Assembly (NCBI RefSeq): GCF_003201975.1
Contig: NZ_QJJQ01000006.1
Span: 124,001 to 188,000 of the forward strand
DNA from: Pseudogracilibacillus auburnensis
GTDB lineage: Bacteria > Bacillota > Bacilli > Bacillales > Amphibacillaceae
Reading direction: 5' to 3'
Length of the DNA: 64,000 bases
Every line of letters starts with the position of its first letter. Position 1 is the first letter of the stretch. Under the pieces are notes generated by a model. That model was not told the origin of the DNA. It saw only the letters and a list, made by a program, of their open reading frames with translations, and made no database searches. Shown piece after piece: positions 42,758 through 52,452 of this stretch. Both the position numbers and the translations under genes were made by a program.

Positions 42758-43844
42758 AACGTATGCCTAGTTTTTTTGCATTCTCGGTAAGTAGTTCAAC
42801 AAAACGATTACCTAATTCGGAAGTGGATGCTTTCCCACCCAAATCGGGTGTAAGATGTTCAGTTTCATTTAACATCTCTTTAATGGTATCTAAAATTACC
42901 GCTCCCCATTTTTCCTGCCCGAAAAAGTCCATCATTTGACTAACAGACCAAATGGATGCAAGTGGATTGGCAATCCCTTTGCCAGAAATATCTGGTGCAG
43001 ATCCATGCACAGGTTCAAACATGGAAGGGAATTCTTTTTCAGGGTTCACATTCGCACCTGTTGCAAGTCCCATACCACCAGTAATGGCCGCTCCAATATC
43101 TGTTAAAATATCACCGAATAAATTAGATGTAACTACAATTTCAAAACGTTCTGGATTTGAGACAAAATATAAGCTAGCCGCGTCAACTAGGTAAGAATAC
43201 GTTTCAACGTCAGGGTATTCTTTACCGACTTCTTCAAATACTTCATCCCAGAACACCATCGAATAATTTAATGCATTTCCTTTACTAATGCTCGTTAATG
43301 TTTTCTTTTGTTTGCGCGCTTCCTCATAGGCATAACGAATAATTCGTTCCGTTCCTTTACGAGAAAACACTCCCGTTTGTAAAACGACCTCTTCAGGTTT
43401 TCCTTTAAATAACCAGTCGCCAGCCCCAGCATATTCGCCTTCACTATTTTCTCTGATAACTAGAAAATCAATATCTTCTTTTGTTTTATCTTTTAATGGT
43501 GTTAATGATTCATTTAATAATGTAATTGGGCGTAGATTGACATACTGTTTAAACTCTTTGCGAATTCGTAATAAAAGATCCCATAACGAAATATGATCTG
43601 GTACGCCTGGATAACCGACAGCTCCAAGATAGATAGCATCAAATTCTTTTAGTCGATCAATGCCATCCTCATCCATCATTTTTCCATGCTCAAGATAATA
43701 TTCACATCCCCAAGGGAACTCGGTAAAAGAAAACGAAAGACTCGAATCTAGCTTTTCAATTGCTTGTAAAACTTTTACTCCTTCATCAACCACTTCTGGA
43801 CCAATACCGTCTCCAGGTATTAATGCGATGTTATAATTATCCAT
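42756..43844 (-). CDS. Tartrate/D-malate-type beta-decarboxylating dehydrogenase
   Basis: A 362-residue member of the isocitrate/isopropylmalate dehydrogenase family. IPGDGIGPEVV opens the NAD site, the substrate Arg/Tyr/Lys region reads VIRENSEGEYAG, and the metal-binding Asp pair is in NLFGDILTDIGAAI. The VIRENSEGEY block and length fit tartrate dehydrogenase/decarboxylase and D-malate dehydrogenase (TtuC/DmlA) better than LeuB. Product would be pyruvate from D-malate or oxaloglycolate-type products from tartrate. ATG at 43844 has AAAGGAGG; it begins 13 bp after the semialdehyde dehydrogenase. The substrate is inferred only. Confidence 0.8.
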   Translation of the reverse strand: MDNYNIALIPGDGIGPEVVDEGVKVLQAIEKLDSSLSFSFTEFPWGCEYYLEHGKMMDEDGIDRLKEFDAIYLGAVGYPGVPDHISLWDLLLRIRKEFKQYVNLRPITLLNESLTPLKDKTKEDIDFLVIRENSEGEYAGAGDWLFKGKPEEVVLQTGVFSRKGTERIIRYAYEEARKQKKTLTSISKGNALNYSMVFWDEVFEEVGKEYPDVETYSYLVDAASLYFVSNPERFEIVVTSNLFGDILTDIGAAITGGMGLATGANVNPEKEFPSMFEPVHGSAPDISGKGIANPLASIWSVSQMMDFFGQEKWGAVILDTIKEMLNETEHLTPDLGGKASTSELGNRFVELLTENAKKLGIR

Positions 43845-43857
43845 AGTTCCTCCTTTC

Positions 43858-45279
43858 CTACACGCCAATTGACACGTATTGCATTTCTAAAAAGTCATCT
43901 ATTCCTTGGTGTCCACCTTCACGCCCAAGCCCGCTTTCTTTCATTCCACCAAATGGAGCTTGAACTGCTGATGGAGCGCCATCATTCCAACCGATTATAC
44001 CAAAATCTAACTTTTCGACTACTTTCGTTCCAGCTGACACACTTTCAGTAAATACGTAAGCAGCTAATCCATAAGGAGTATCATTTGCCAGCTTGATCGC
44101 TTCTTCAACCGTATCAAATTTCTGCACAGGAGCTACAGGACCAAATGTTTCTTCATTCATAATTAACATAGAAGCATTTGCATCTTTAATTACAGTTGGT
44201 AAATAATAATTCCCTTGTTCAGCAGGTTGCTCTCCGCCAACTACGACGGTTGCTCCATTTTTGACTGCATCTTCTACATGCTCGGTAACTTTTTCAACGG
44301 CGGCCTGATTGATTAATGGTCCGATATTAGTCCCTTCTTCTAGCCCATTACCGACCTGCAACTGTTTAACACTTTCAGTAAATTTTTCGACAAAAGTCTC
44401 ATAAACCTCAGACTGTACATAGACACGGTTCCCACAAACACAAGTTTGACCAGTATTTCTAAACTTGGAAGCCATGACACCTTGAACAGCTTTATCGATA
44501 TCTGCATCGTTTAGTACGATAATTGGTGCGTGACCACCTAACTCTAAAGAGAGTTTTTTCATCGTATCTGCACCTTGTTTCATTAATACTTTTCCAACCT
44601 CTGTTGAGCCAGTAAAAGTGACTTTTCTTACACGTGCATCTGTTAAGAAAACTTCGCCAATTTCTCGTGATGAGCCTGTTACAATATTAATGACACCTTT
44701 CGGAAAGCCTGCTTGTTCAGCTAACTCAACTAACTTAATAGCTGTTAGCGGTGTTTCACTCGAAGGTTTTATAACTACTGTACAACCTGCAGCTAAAGCT
44801 GGACCCATTTTTCTCGTCAACATAGCTGCCGGGAAATTCCATGGTGTTATTGCTGCAACAATACCGACAGGTTTTTTCCAAACTTGGAGACGTTTATTCG
44901 GATCATGAGTAGGGATCGTTTCTCCGTAAATTCGTTTCGCTTGTTCTGCATACCATTCGATATAATTTGCCGCATAATGAACTTCGCCTTTTGCCTCAGT
45001 TAACGGTTTTCCCATTTCTTTTGTCATTAGCTCAGCTAATTCTTGTTCATGCTCAATTAACAAATTATAATACGTTTTTAGTATGTTTGCTCGATCGTAT
45101 GCAGTTAGGTTAGACCATTCCTCAAAAGCTTGTTCTGCTGCATCGACTGCTTGTAGTGCTTCTTTTTTTCCGCCTTTTGGCACTTCTGAAACTAATTCAC
45201 CTGTTGCTGGGTTATGAACCGGCACTTTTTCTAACTCCTCACCAATCCATTGTCCATTGATGTATAATAAATTTTTCAT
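43858..45279 (-). CDS. Succinate-semialdehyde dehydrogenase-like aldehyde dehydrogenase
   Basis: A 473-residue NAD(P)-dependent aldehyde dehydrogenase. The active-site Glu is in LELGGHAPIIVL (about residue 247), the catalytic Cys in GQTCVCGNRVYV (about 281), and the cofactor Gly motif is FTGSTEVGK. Length and sequence (TPWNFPAAMLTRKMGPALAAG) place it near GabD. In this cluster it would oxidise a semialdehyde made by the aminotransferase. GAGGTGATTAC precedes the ATG. Second gene after the GntR regulator, 26 bp gap. Confidence 0.88.
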   Translation of the reverse strand: MKNLLYINGQWIGEELEKVPVHNPATGELVSEVPKGGKKEALQAVDAAEQAFEEWSNLTAYDRANILKTYYNLLIEHEQELAELMTKEMGKPLTEAKGEVHYAANYIEWYAEQAKRIYGETIPTHDPNKRLQVWKKPVGIVAAITPWNFPAAMLTRKMGPALAAGCTVVIKPSSETPLTAIKLVELAEQAGFPKGVINIVTGSSREIGEVFLTDARVRKVTFTGSTEVGKVLMKQGADTMKKLSLELGGHAPIIVLNDADIDKAVQGVMASKFRNTGQTCVCGNRVYVQSEVYETFVEKFTESVKQLQVGNGLEEGTNIGPLINQAAVEKVTEHVEDAVKNGATVVVGGEQPAEQGNYYLPTVIKDANASMLIMNEETFGPVAPVQKFDTVEEAIKLANDTPYGLAAYVFTESVSAGTKVVEKLDFGIIGWNDGAPSAVQAPFGGMKESGLGREGGHQGIDDFLEMQYVSIGV

Positions 45280-45305
45280 GTAATCACCTCAATTTGATTA
45301 AAATG

Positions 45306-45956
45306 TTATTCAACATCCCCAAGAAATTGACCTTCAACATACTCAATATGTGTGCGAATTTTTTCATCTACTATTTTTGGGTTTTTCGTTTTTAATGCAT
45401 CAAGTAACTCCTTTTGTTCATCGTAAAAAGATTGATGACTAGAGTAGTATTTGTCAAGATGTAAAAGGAAAGTTCTAATTTGTACTTGAATTGAATCATA
45501 TAACTTGATCACTCTAGAGTTGCCAGACATATTAAGGACATAACGATGAAATTTCATGTCTAAATCAAATAGGTCGCTCCAGTTTTGGTTTTCTGTTTGC
45601 ACTTTCATTTGTTCTAAAATTGTTTCTAAGTCTTGAAAATGTTGTTCCTCAAGGTATGGTAGCGCTTTTACAAAAGCAAATGATTCAACCATCGATCTTA
45701 ATTCAATAATTTCTTGCCAATCATTTTTGGAAAATTGGGAGACATATGTGCCTTTTCTTGGTTTACTAATAACCATTTCTTCATACTCAAGAATTTTTAA
45801 TGCATCTCTAATTGTATTTCGACTTACATCAAATTTTTCTGATAAGTCGCTTTCGATTAGGCGTTCGCCAAATTCAAATTCTCGGTTCCAAATACTCCGC
45901 CTTAATTGTTCGGCAACGAGCTCACCTAAAGATTCTTTCGCAATATGATGACTCAT
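45306..45956 (-). CDS. GntR-family regulator with FCD (FadR-type) domain
   Basis: A 216-residue transcription factor. The N-terminal winged helix-turn-helix (about residues 10-75; GERLIESDLSEKFDVSRNTIRDALK, split by the recognition helix) precedes an all-helical FCD ligand domain containing the usual metal-binding Asp/His residues (DLDMKFHRYV and later His). Such proteins usually repress until a carboxylate ligand binds. It is the first gene of the minus-strand catabolic operon, so probably autoregulated: an identical 13-bp sequence lies downstream of this operon's promoter and of the promoter of the divergent transporter operon. AAGGAG upstream of the ATG, spacing rather long (13). Confidence 0.88.
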   Translation of the reverse strand: MSHHIAKESLGELVAEQLRRSIWNREFEFGERLIESDLSEKFDVSRNTIRDALKILEYEEMVISKPRKGTYVSQFSKNDWQEIIELRSMVESFAFVKALPYLEEQHFQDLETILEQMKVQTENQNWSDLFDLDMKFHRYVLNMSGNSRVIKLYDSIQVQIRTFLLHLDKYYSSHQSFYDEQKELLDALKTKNPKIVDEKIRTHIEYVEGQFLGDVE

Positions 45957-46103
45957 TCTAACATATACACTCCTTTCTTAGAAAACTTGGCTTTTCTCTA
46001 TGCCTTTAATGGCGAAAGCCTTAGTTGCACCTATGCAGTAAGAAAGTTTTTCCCTTTCTTATCTGCTAAAAAAGAATTTAACATGTGATTTGAACAATTA
46101 AAG

Positions 46104-46153
46104 TCGATTGTCGACACTTCAATAAGTATAAAATGAACTTTTCATAATGTCAA
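46104..46153 (-). promoter_or_regulatory. Promoter and putative GntR operator of the minus-strand operon
   Basis: On the minus strand: TTGACA (46153-46148), 17-bp spacer, TATACT (46130-46125), a near-consensus SigA promoter. Its predicted start is near 46118, and TGTCGACAATCGA (46116-46104) follows immediately. The identical 13-mer is present at 47463-47475. The -35 box overlaps the stop codon of the dehydrogenase gene upstream. Confidence 0.7.
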
Positions 46154-47136
46154 TTACGTTGCATTATTTGGAAAAGTTCTGAATTGATTACATTCGTTGG
46201 CTGTTCACCAGTTAACCCAGCAATTAAATTTTCGGCGGCTAATGTTGACATAGCTAATTCATTTTCTTTCGTTGCTGCCCCAATATGTGGGAGGGTAACT
46301 ATATTGTCTAACGTTAGTAATGGATTAGTTGGTTCGACTGGTTCTACATCAAAAACATCGATACCGGCTGCTTGAATCGTTCTATTTTTTAAAGCATTAT
46401 ATAATGCATGCTCATCAATGTTTTTACCGCGCGAACCATTAATAAAGATTGCTGTTTTTTTCATTTGGTTAAATTCTTTTTCACCGATCATTTTTTCTGT
46501 TTGTGGGCTTAATGGAACCATAAGCACAACAAAGTCAGATCTTTCTAATACTTCATGTAAGTTGCAAAAAGTAGCATGATACTTTTGTTCAACTTCCACT
46601 TTACGAGAACGATTGAAGTAAAGCACATCCATATCAAATCCAGCATGACATCTTTTGGCAATTGCTTCTCCGATACCGCCCATTCCAATAATTCCAACTG
46701 TTTTATGGTGTACGTCTGTCCCGAAATGTTCGAGCTGTAAATATTGTTTCCATTCTCCATTTTTTACGAAGTTATCTAGTTCAGGAATTCTTCTTGCAGT
46801 TGCAAGTATCATTCCCATCACTGCATCCGCAACAGTATCTGTAAGTACCCCTGGTGTATTTGTCGCTATTATTTTTCGTTTTGTTAATTCATTGATATCT
46901 AGATTGTCATAACCAACCGAAACATTCGAAACAATTCTCAAGTTTGGTGCTAGATCTAGAAGTTCTTTTGTTACTTTTAATTCTAAGCCAATGATACCTG
47001 ATGCTTCTTGAAGTGCTTGTACAAATGATGGATCATCTATATATTCATCGTTTTCAAAATAAATGACATCATATTGTTGGGCTAAACTTTTTCTGACTTG
47101 TTCAGAAACTCTTGTATAGGCAATAACTTTCTCCAT
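46150..47136 (-). CDS. D-isomer-specific 2-hydroxyacid dehydrogenase (glyoxylate/hydroxypyruvate/ketogluconate reductase type)
   Basis: A 328-residue NAD(P)-dependent enzyme. The dinucleotide motif GIIGMGGIGEAIAKR is at about residues 150-164; catalytic Arg (NGSRGKNIDE), Glu (DVFDVEPVEP) and His (LPHIGAAT) are all in place. The residues after the second beta strand (NRSRK) favour NADPH. Reduces 2-oxoacids such as glyoxylate or hydroxypyruvate. I start at ATG 47136 (AAAAGGAG 12 bases upstream), 16 codons inside the longest frame. It stands between the two GntR-linked promoters and probably belongs to the same pathway. Confidence 0.83.
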   Translation of the reverse strand: MEKVIAYTRVSEQVRKSLAQQYDVIYFENDEYIDDPSFVQALQEASGIIGLELKVTKELLDLAPNLRIVSNVSVGYDNLDINELTKRKIIATNTPGVLTDTVADAVMGMILATARRIPELDNFVKNGEWKQYLQLEHFGTDVHHKTVGIIGMGGIGEAIAKRCHAGFDMDVLYFNRSRKVEVEQKYHATFCNLHEVLERSDFVVLMVPLSPQTEKMIGEKEFNQMKKTAIFINGSRGKNIDEHALYNALKNRTIQAAGIDVFDVEPVEPTNPLLTLDNIVTLPHIGAATKENELAMSTLAAENLIAGLTGEQPTNVINSELFQIMQRN

Positions 47137-47409
47137 TGATTTGGTACACTCCTTTTCATTCGTTAAAGTGTCAAGCAGTAGCATTATTCGACCCGCTTTC
47201 TTATAATATGTGCTCTTTGATTAAGTAGAGAACGGGCTTAGCATACAACAATGATGAAAGGCCAAAACACACTATAAATGTAGCTTAAAGGACCGCCTGC
47301 ACTTTTGTAAATCATATTAAAGATGACACCATTTTTAAAAAATGTCAATGACCTATTTTGTAGTCAAGAACAAAAAGTGACTGAAATCGACAAGAATTTT
47401 AAAATGCTG

Positions 47410-47475
47410 TTGACAATTAAATATTCGTAGTCTATGATTAGACACAATAACAACATGTGGACTGTCGACAATCGA
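47410..47475 (+). promoter_or_regulatory. Promoter and putative GntR operator of the deacylase/TRAP operon
   Basis: TTGACA (47410-47415), 17-bp spacer, TATGAT (47433-47438); start predicted near 47445. TGTCGACAATCGA at 47463-47475 lies about 20-30 bases into the transcript and is identical to the sequence in the gntR promoter. The remaining gap between 47137 and 47572 has no gene. Confidence 0.7.
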
Positions 47476-47572
47476 TTAGTTGCATTTTAAAGAAGGAGGG
47501 ATGATTTTCATAAAAGCGCATTCATAGGCTGAAGTTAGCATATGGAAGTTAAGTTTTAGGAGGATTATACGT

Positions 47573-48850
47573 ATGGATTTGCATGAAAGAATAAAAGAAA
47601 ACATTAAAAATCATCAAGATGAATATATTGCATTTTTACAAAAAATCGTAAAAGAACCTAGTACAACTGGAAATGAATTAGCTGCTCAAACATTAATGGC
47701 AGACCGTTTAAAGGAGAAAGGTTTGGAAGTTGATGTTTGGATTCCTGATTATGATGAGTTAATTAAAAGTAAATTTTTCAATCCGCTTAGGGATAATTAT
47801 GAAGGGAGCCCAAATGTTGTTGGTATATTAAAAGGGACAGAAAATGGGCGATCTGTTATTTTAAATGGTCATATTGACGTCGTTCCGGCAGGAGATGAAA
47901 AGAAATGGACATATGACCCTTACTCTGGAGATGTAGTTGACGGGAAATTGTACGGAAGAGGTACAACCGATATGAAAGGCGGAAATATCGCCACGTTAAT
48001 TGCACTAGAAACGATTATTAATTTAGGGATTCAATTAAAAGGTGATGTAGTTTATGAAAGCGTTATCGAGGAAGAAACAGGTGGTGCTGGTACTTTAGCT
48101 GCAATTCAAAGAGGATATAAAGCGGATGTTGCGATTATTCCAGAACCGAGTGAAATGAGAATTTTTCCAAAGCAACAAGGGTCTCTTTGGTTTGAAGTAA
48201 CAGTAACAGGGGTTTCTGCTCATGGTGGTACTAGATATGAAGGAGTAAGTGCACTTGAAAAAGGGTGGACCGTATTTGAAGAAATTATGAATTTAGAAGA
48301 GAAGCGAAATGAACCGCTACGAAAAGATCCACTTTATAAAGATAACCCAATACCAATTCCAATAAATATTGGCCAATTTAATGGAGGATATTTCCCATCT
48401 GCAGTAGCAGAAAAGGCAACGATTCAAGGACGTTACGGTGTCGCCCCAGGGGAAACGATTGAAGAAGCGAAAGAAGAGTTCATTAAAATGCTTGATGATT
48501 TGAAACATAAAGATGATTGGTTTGAAAATCATCCGGCAACAGTAGAATGGGGTGGAATTCACTTGCCTCCAGGGGGATGTGATCTTGATCATCCGATGTT
48601 AAACATATTGAAAGAAAAATATATCGAAGTTGAGAACGAAGAACCTATTATTGCAGGTTCAACATGGGGTACAGACGGTGGATTACTTACTCAAGCAGGT
48701 GGAATTCCTTCGATTGTGTTTGGACCGGGTACAACGAGCATGGCGCATTTTACAGATGAATATGTTGAACTTGATAAGTTGTTTAAAACTGCAGAGATTA
48801 TCGCTTTAGCAATTATCGATTGGTGCGAAATTTCGGCGGGATCAAAATAA
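47573..48850 (+). CDS. M20-family amidohydrolase (ArgE/DapE/YodQ-like)
   Basis: A 425-residue zinc-dependent amidohydrolase. Metal ligands are visible: His in NGHIDVVPAG, Asp in GRGTTDMKGG, Glu pair in VIEEETGG, acidic residue in IIPEPSE, and C-terminal His in TSMAHFTDEY. The lid/dimerisation domain lies between about residues 200 and 320. Relatives deacylate N-acyl amino acids or diamines, and YodQ of Bacillus is the nearest type I recall. First gene of the TRAP operon, with AGGAGG before the ATG. The likely job is hydrolysing an imported N-acylated compound. A second homologue lies at 52453. Confidence 0.86.
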   Translation: MDLHERIKENIKNHQDEYIAFLQKIVKEPSTTGNELAAQTLMADRLKEKGLEVDVWIPDYDELIKSKFFNPLRDNYEGSPNVVGILKGTENGRSVILNGHIDVVPAGDEKKWTYDPYSGDVVDGKLYGRGTTDMKGGNIATLIALETIINLGIQLKGDVVYESVIEEETGGAGTLAAIQRGYKADVAIIPEPSEMRIFPKQQGSLWFEVTVTGVSAHGGTRYEGVSALEKGWTVFEEIMNLEEKRNEPLRKDPLYKDNPIPIPINIGQFNGGYFPSAVAEKATIQGRYGVAPGETIEEAKEEFIKMLDDLKHKDDWFENHPATVEWGGIHLPPGGCDLDHPMLNILKEKYIEVENEEPIIAGSTWGTDGGLLTQAGGIPSIVFGPGTTSMAHFTDEYVELDKLFKTAEIIALAIIDWCEISAGSK

Positions 48851-48880
48851 ACATAATTAATTTAAAAGGGGAGATACATA

Positions 48881-49936
48881 TTGATTAAAAAGTTTCTATT
48901 TACGATTAGTTTAGTTTTAATGATGATGATAATGGCTGCATGTACGTTAGGTGCTTCCAATGACGAGAAAACGGAAACGGAAGGATCATCTGATGATGAA
49001 AAAACAGTTTCTGGCTCTGGAGAATATAAAATCGGGGTAACTTATACAACACCTGAGAGCGGAGCTACACATATGGGAATGGAGAAATTTAAAGAGTTAG
49101 TGGAAGAGAAGACCGATGGTGAAGTAGTAGTTGAACTATTCCCTAATGGACAACTATATGCATCAGAACGTGAAGCAATTGAAGCAGCCCAAGCAGGTAA
49201 TATTGAAATGACCGTAACAGCGTCAGCTCCTGTAGCTGGATTTGATAAACGATTTTTAGCGCTTGATCTACCATTTATTTTCCCGGATCATGATACAGCA
49301 TATGAAGCATTAGACGGCGAACTTGGACAAACATTACTTGATGGATTACCTGAAATTGGATTAGTTGGTTTAGCTTATGGAGAAACTGGAATGCGTCAAT
49401 TCTCTAATAGTAAAAGACCAATTGAAACCCCGGAAGATTTAGAAGGATTAAAAATTAGAACAATGGAAAACGAGGTCCATATCGATACATTCAATGAATA
49501 TGGGGCTAATGCATCACCTTTTGCATTTGGTGAGCTATATAGTGCATTACAACAAAATATTTACGACGGAATGGAAAACCCTATTAATTTAGTCGATCAA
49601 ATGAACTTTTTCGAAGTGCAAGATTATTTAACGATTTCAAATCATGCTTATACAGCAACTGTTGGATTTATGAATGGTGACTTTTTTGAAAGTTTACCAG
49701 AGGATTTCCAAGAAATTATTAAAGAATCTGCACTTGAATCCATGGATCACCAACGTGAAATTGCAAGACAGCAAGATGAAGATGGAATGGTAAATATTGA
49801 AGAACATATGGAAGTGAATGAACTGACACCGGAACAAAAGAAAGCATTTATAGATGCAGCAGAGCCAATTTTTGAAAAATATGAAGAAAATATTGGTGCT
49901 GATTTAATGGAACTTGCTCGTTCCTATTCTAAATAA
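48881..49936 (+). CDS. TRAP transporter solute-binding lipoprotein (DctP family)
   Basis: A 351-residue lipoprotein. The lipobox IMAAC with lipidated Cys21 follows a hydrophobic stretch, then a low-complexity Glu/Ser/Asp linker. The DctP fold (from about residue 48) contains the family block GLKIRTMENEVHID, whose Arg usually salt-bridges a substrate carboxylate, so a carboxylate ligand is expected. TTG start with AAGGGGAG upstream. It lies 30 bp after the amidohydrolase and is followed by a hairpin and the two membrane subunits. Confidence 0.9.
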   Translation: MIKKFLFTISLVLMMMIMAACTLGASNDEKTETEGSSDDEKTVSGSGEYKIGVTYTTPESGATHMGMEKFKELVEEKTDGEVVVELFPNGQLYASEREAIEAAQAGNIEMTVTASAPVAGFDKRFLALDLPFIFPDHDTAYEALDGELGQTLLDGLPEIGLVGLAYGETGMRQFSNSKRPIETPEDLEGLKIRTMENEVHIDTFNEYGANASPFAFGELYSALQQNIYDGMENPINLVDQMNFFEVQDYLTISNHAYTATVGFMNGDFFESLPEDFQEIIKESALESMDHQREIARQQDEDGMVNIEEHMEVNELTPEQKKAFIDAAEPIFEKYEENIGADLMELARSYSK

Positions 49937-49950
49937 ATAATACAACTAGT

Positions 49951-49989
49951 GGTTTGGTTAAGTACATCTTTGCATAACTTAACCAAACC
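49951..49989 (+). other. Intra-operon hairpin between DctP and DctQ
   Basis: A perfect 12-bp stem GGTTTGGTTAAG / CTTAACCAAACC without a strong T-tract. It may stabilise the abundant binding-protein message or partly terminate, giving more DctP than membrane subunits. Confidence 0.65.
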
Positions 49990-50048
49990 TATCTCATTTT
50001 CTCAAACTCTAATAAACCGTTTTAATAATGATGTGAGGAGAAAAAATA

Positions 50049-50549
50049 ATGAATGTGAAAACATTATTGGATAAAAGAATGGAAGAATTCATTCTTGTTT
50101 TGACAATGGCAATCATGGTACTTATTATGTTTATTCAGTCAACTTCGCGATATTTTTTCGGATTTTCTTTCAGTTGGGGATCCGAGTTCGCACAATATTT
50201 ACACGTTTGGCAAATATGGATTGGTGCAAGTCTAGCTGTTCGATTACAATCTCATATTCGAGTGGATGTATTTATCAAATTGTTTCCACAGACGATTCAA
50301 CGTTTTATTAATTTTTTAGCCCTTGTTTGTTGGTTTATTTTTGCAGGATTTTTAGCATTTGAAGGAAGTAAGTATGTCATAGATATGTTGGCAAGTGGTC
50401 AAACTAGTCCATCTCTTCAAGTTCCGATGTGGATTCCTTATTTAGCAATTCCAATTGGGGGAACTTTAATGGTCATTCGCTTAATTCAACAAATGTATTT
50501 ATTGTTTACGAATAAAGATGGTCTATATGGAAAGGAGGAAATACAATGA
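50049..50549 (+). CDS. TRAP transporter small membrane subunit (DctQ family)
   Basis: A 166-residue protein with four membrane helices (about residues 14-32, 48-66, 84-104, 125-147), the DctQ layout. The motif RLQSHIRVDVFI is typical after the second helix. ATG with GTGAGGAG upstream. It overlaps dctM by four bases (ATGA), so the two are translationally coupled. Together they form the sodium-driven permease for the DctP ligand. Confidence 0.88.
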   Translation: MNVKTLLDKRMEEFILVLTMAIMVLIMFIQSTSRYFFGFSFSWGSEFAQYLHVWQIWIGASLAVRLQSHIRVDVFIKLFPQTIQRFINFLALVCWFIFAGFLAFEGSKYVIDMLASGQTSPSLQVPMWIPYLAIPIGGTLMVIRLIQQMYLLFTNKDGLYGKEEIQ

Positions 50550-51829
50550 CGGTTGCCATTCTATTTGGATCATTTTTTCTACTAATGTTGATCGGTGTTC
50601 CTATCGCTTTATCACTTGGTCTTGCTTCTTTGGTAACAATGGTTTTTGCAACAGATTCATCACCAAATGTTATTATTCAAAAGGCGTTTACGTCATTAGA
50701 TAGTTTTCCACTTATGGCCATCCCATTTTTTATATTAGCTGGTGTTTTAATGAGTCATGGTGGAATATCTAGAAGACTACTAAATTTAGCAACAGTTTTA
50801 ATTGGTTTTATTACGGGTGGACTTGCGATGGTTACCGTTTTAGCAAGTATGTTTTTTGCGGCAATTTCGGGATCTGGACCGGCAACTGTTGCAGCGATTG
50901 GATCGTTTATGATACCTTCCATGAAAGAACAAAAATATAATAGTGGTTTTGCTGCCGCAATTACAGCTTCTGCTGGTTCCATTGGAGTGTTGATTCCACC
51001 AAGCATTCCATTTGTTATGTATGGGGTTGTTGGAACCGTTTCAATTGGTTCCATGTTTTTAGCAGGCATTATTCCAGGAATTATTTTAGGACTTGCTTTA
51101 ATGATTGTATCTTTCATTATTGCGAAGAAAAATGGCTATAAGGGAACAGGTGAAGTTCCAACTTTTAAAGATGTCTTAAAAGCGCTTAATGAAGCGAAAC
51201 TAGCCTTATTAATTCCAGTTATTATTTTAGGTGGAATTTATGCAGGAATTTTTTCTCCAACCGAATCAGCGGCAGTAGCTTCAATTTATGCACTTTTAAT
51301 AGGCGTTTTTGTTTACAAAGAATTAAGTTGGAAAGCAGTTTATGAAAGTTTTTCTTCGGCTGCACTTACCAATGCTGCTACTGTCATTATTATCGGATTC
51401 TCTATTTCTTTTGCATATTTGATGACAAGAGAAAGAATTCCAGTTATCGTTGCAGATTTTATCGTAAGTATTTCCGATAGTCCAATTGTAATTATTTTAA
51501 TTATTAATCTATTTCTATTAATTGTAGGAATGTTTATTGATACGATTTCGGCCATCGTTATATTAACACCAATTTTATTACCAGTCGTCACGAATATCGG
51601 AATTGATCCCATTCATTTCGGAATAATTCTTGTCATGAACTTGGCAATTGGCTTTGTGACACCACCACTAGGTGTTAATTTATTCGTCGCTTCCACTGTT
51701 GGAAAAGTTTCCTTTGAAACGATTGTAAAGGCGATGATACCTATTCTAATAACGATGCTTTTTGCCTTATTAGTCGTCATTTATTTTCCACCATTATCAA
51801 CGGGACTTCCGAATTTATTGGCACCATAA
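50546..51829 (+). CDS. TRAP transporter large membrane subunit (DctM family)
   Basis: A 427-residue protein with about twelve hydrophobic segments. Conserved blocks such as AISGSGPATVAAIG, IGVLIPPSIPFVMYG and FVTPPLGVNLFVAS are those of the DctM ion-transporter family. The start overlaps the dctQ stop, AAAGGAGG upstream. It ends the operon, although no good terminator follows; the next 620 bp are repeat-rich. Confidence 0.93.
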   Translation: MTVAILFGSFFLLMLIGVPIALSLGLASLVTMVFATDSSPNVIIQKAFTSLDSFPLMAIPFFILAGVLMSHGGISRRLLNLATVLIGFITGGLAMVTVLASMFFAAISGSGPATVAAIGSFMIPSMKEQKYNSGFAAAITASAGSIGVLIPPSIPFVMYGVVGTVSIGSMFLAGIIPGIILGLALMIVSFIIAKKNGYKGTGEVPTFKDVLKALNEAKLALLIPVIILGGIYAGIFSPTESAAVASIYALLIGVFVYKELSWKAVYESFSSAALTNAATVIIIGFSISFAYLMTRERIPVIVADFIVSISDSPIVIILIINLFLLIVGMFIDTISAIVILTPILLPVVTNIGIDPIHFGIILVMNLAIGFVTPPLGVNLFVASTVGKVSFETIVKAMIPILITMLFALLVVIYFPPLSTGLPNLLAP

Positions 51830-52452
51830 GGTAAACGAACAATTTCATTTATGATTGTGAGCAACTTAGTATTGTTTTTCCTTTTATCTCGCCATATAAT
51901 TAATCGTATAAATAGTCTTATTACCATATATCAATAATGCTTCTTTTCAAAGGTGGGGGATAGAACTTTCCAATATAGCTAGGACTACTTTAAACATAGA
52001 GCAAAATAGAGGGTATTCGAAATGATCATGTGGAAATTTAATATAATAAAACCTACCTAGCAATTAGAATATGCGAGAGTCCTGCGGAGAGGAAAGGCAT
52101 CGTTGAGTTCCCTAAAGTCGCGTAGCTTGAGGCAAGCAAAATGCGCGACGTTCTGGGACTGCGCTTACTCGTCCCATCGAAAAGCCTTTGGACTCCGCTA
52201 AATGTTCGTCCCTTCGCAAAGCTTTGCATCTGCGCTTACTCGTCGCAATAAACATTATGCGTCGTCGGAGGCTAAGGCAGCCGTCCCGGCAAAGAACATG
52301 GCGAAAGTGACTAAAGGGAGCTTGAACAGATGTCGCCCTTGTGCTTGGTGAAAGCGTGTATATTCCATTTGCGAGGAGAAAACGATTTCCACGCTATTTT
52401 CTAATTACCCGAAATAGATAAATTTTTTAGGGAATAGTAGGAGAGAGTAGAG
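51830..52452. other. Gene-free gap with a GC-rich dispersed repeat
   Basis: No gene recognised. From about 52075 to 52390 the DNA is markedly GC-richer than its surroundings (AGTCCTGCGGAGAGGAAAGG, ATGCGCGACGTTCTGGGACT, AGGCAGCCGTCCCGGC). AATTAGAATA near 52055 and its near complement TATTTTCTAATT near 52393 suggest imperfect inverted ends. Short pieces (GCGCTTACTCGTC) occur twice within it and again around 41085. This is the Bacillaceae type of intergenic repeat; function unknown. Confidence 0.45.
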
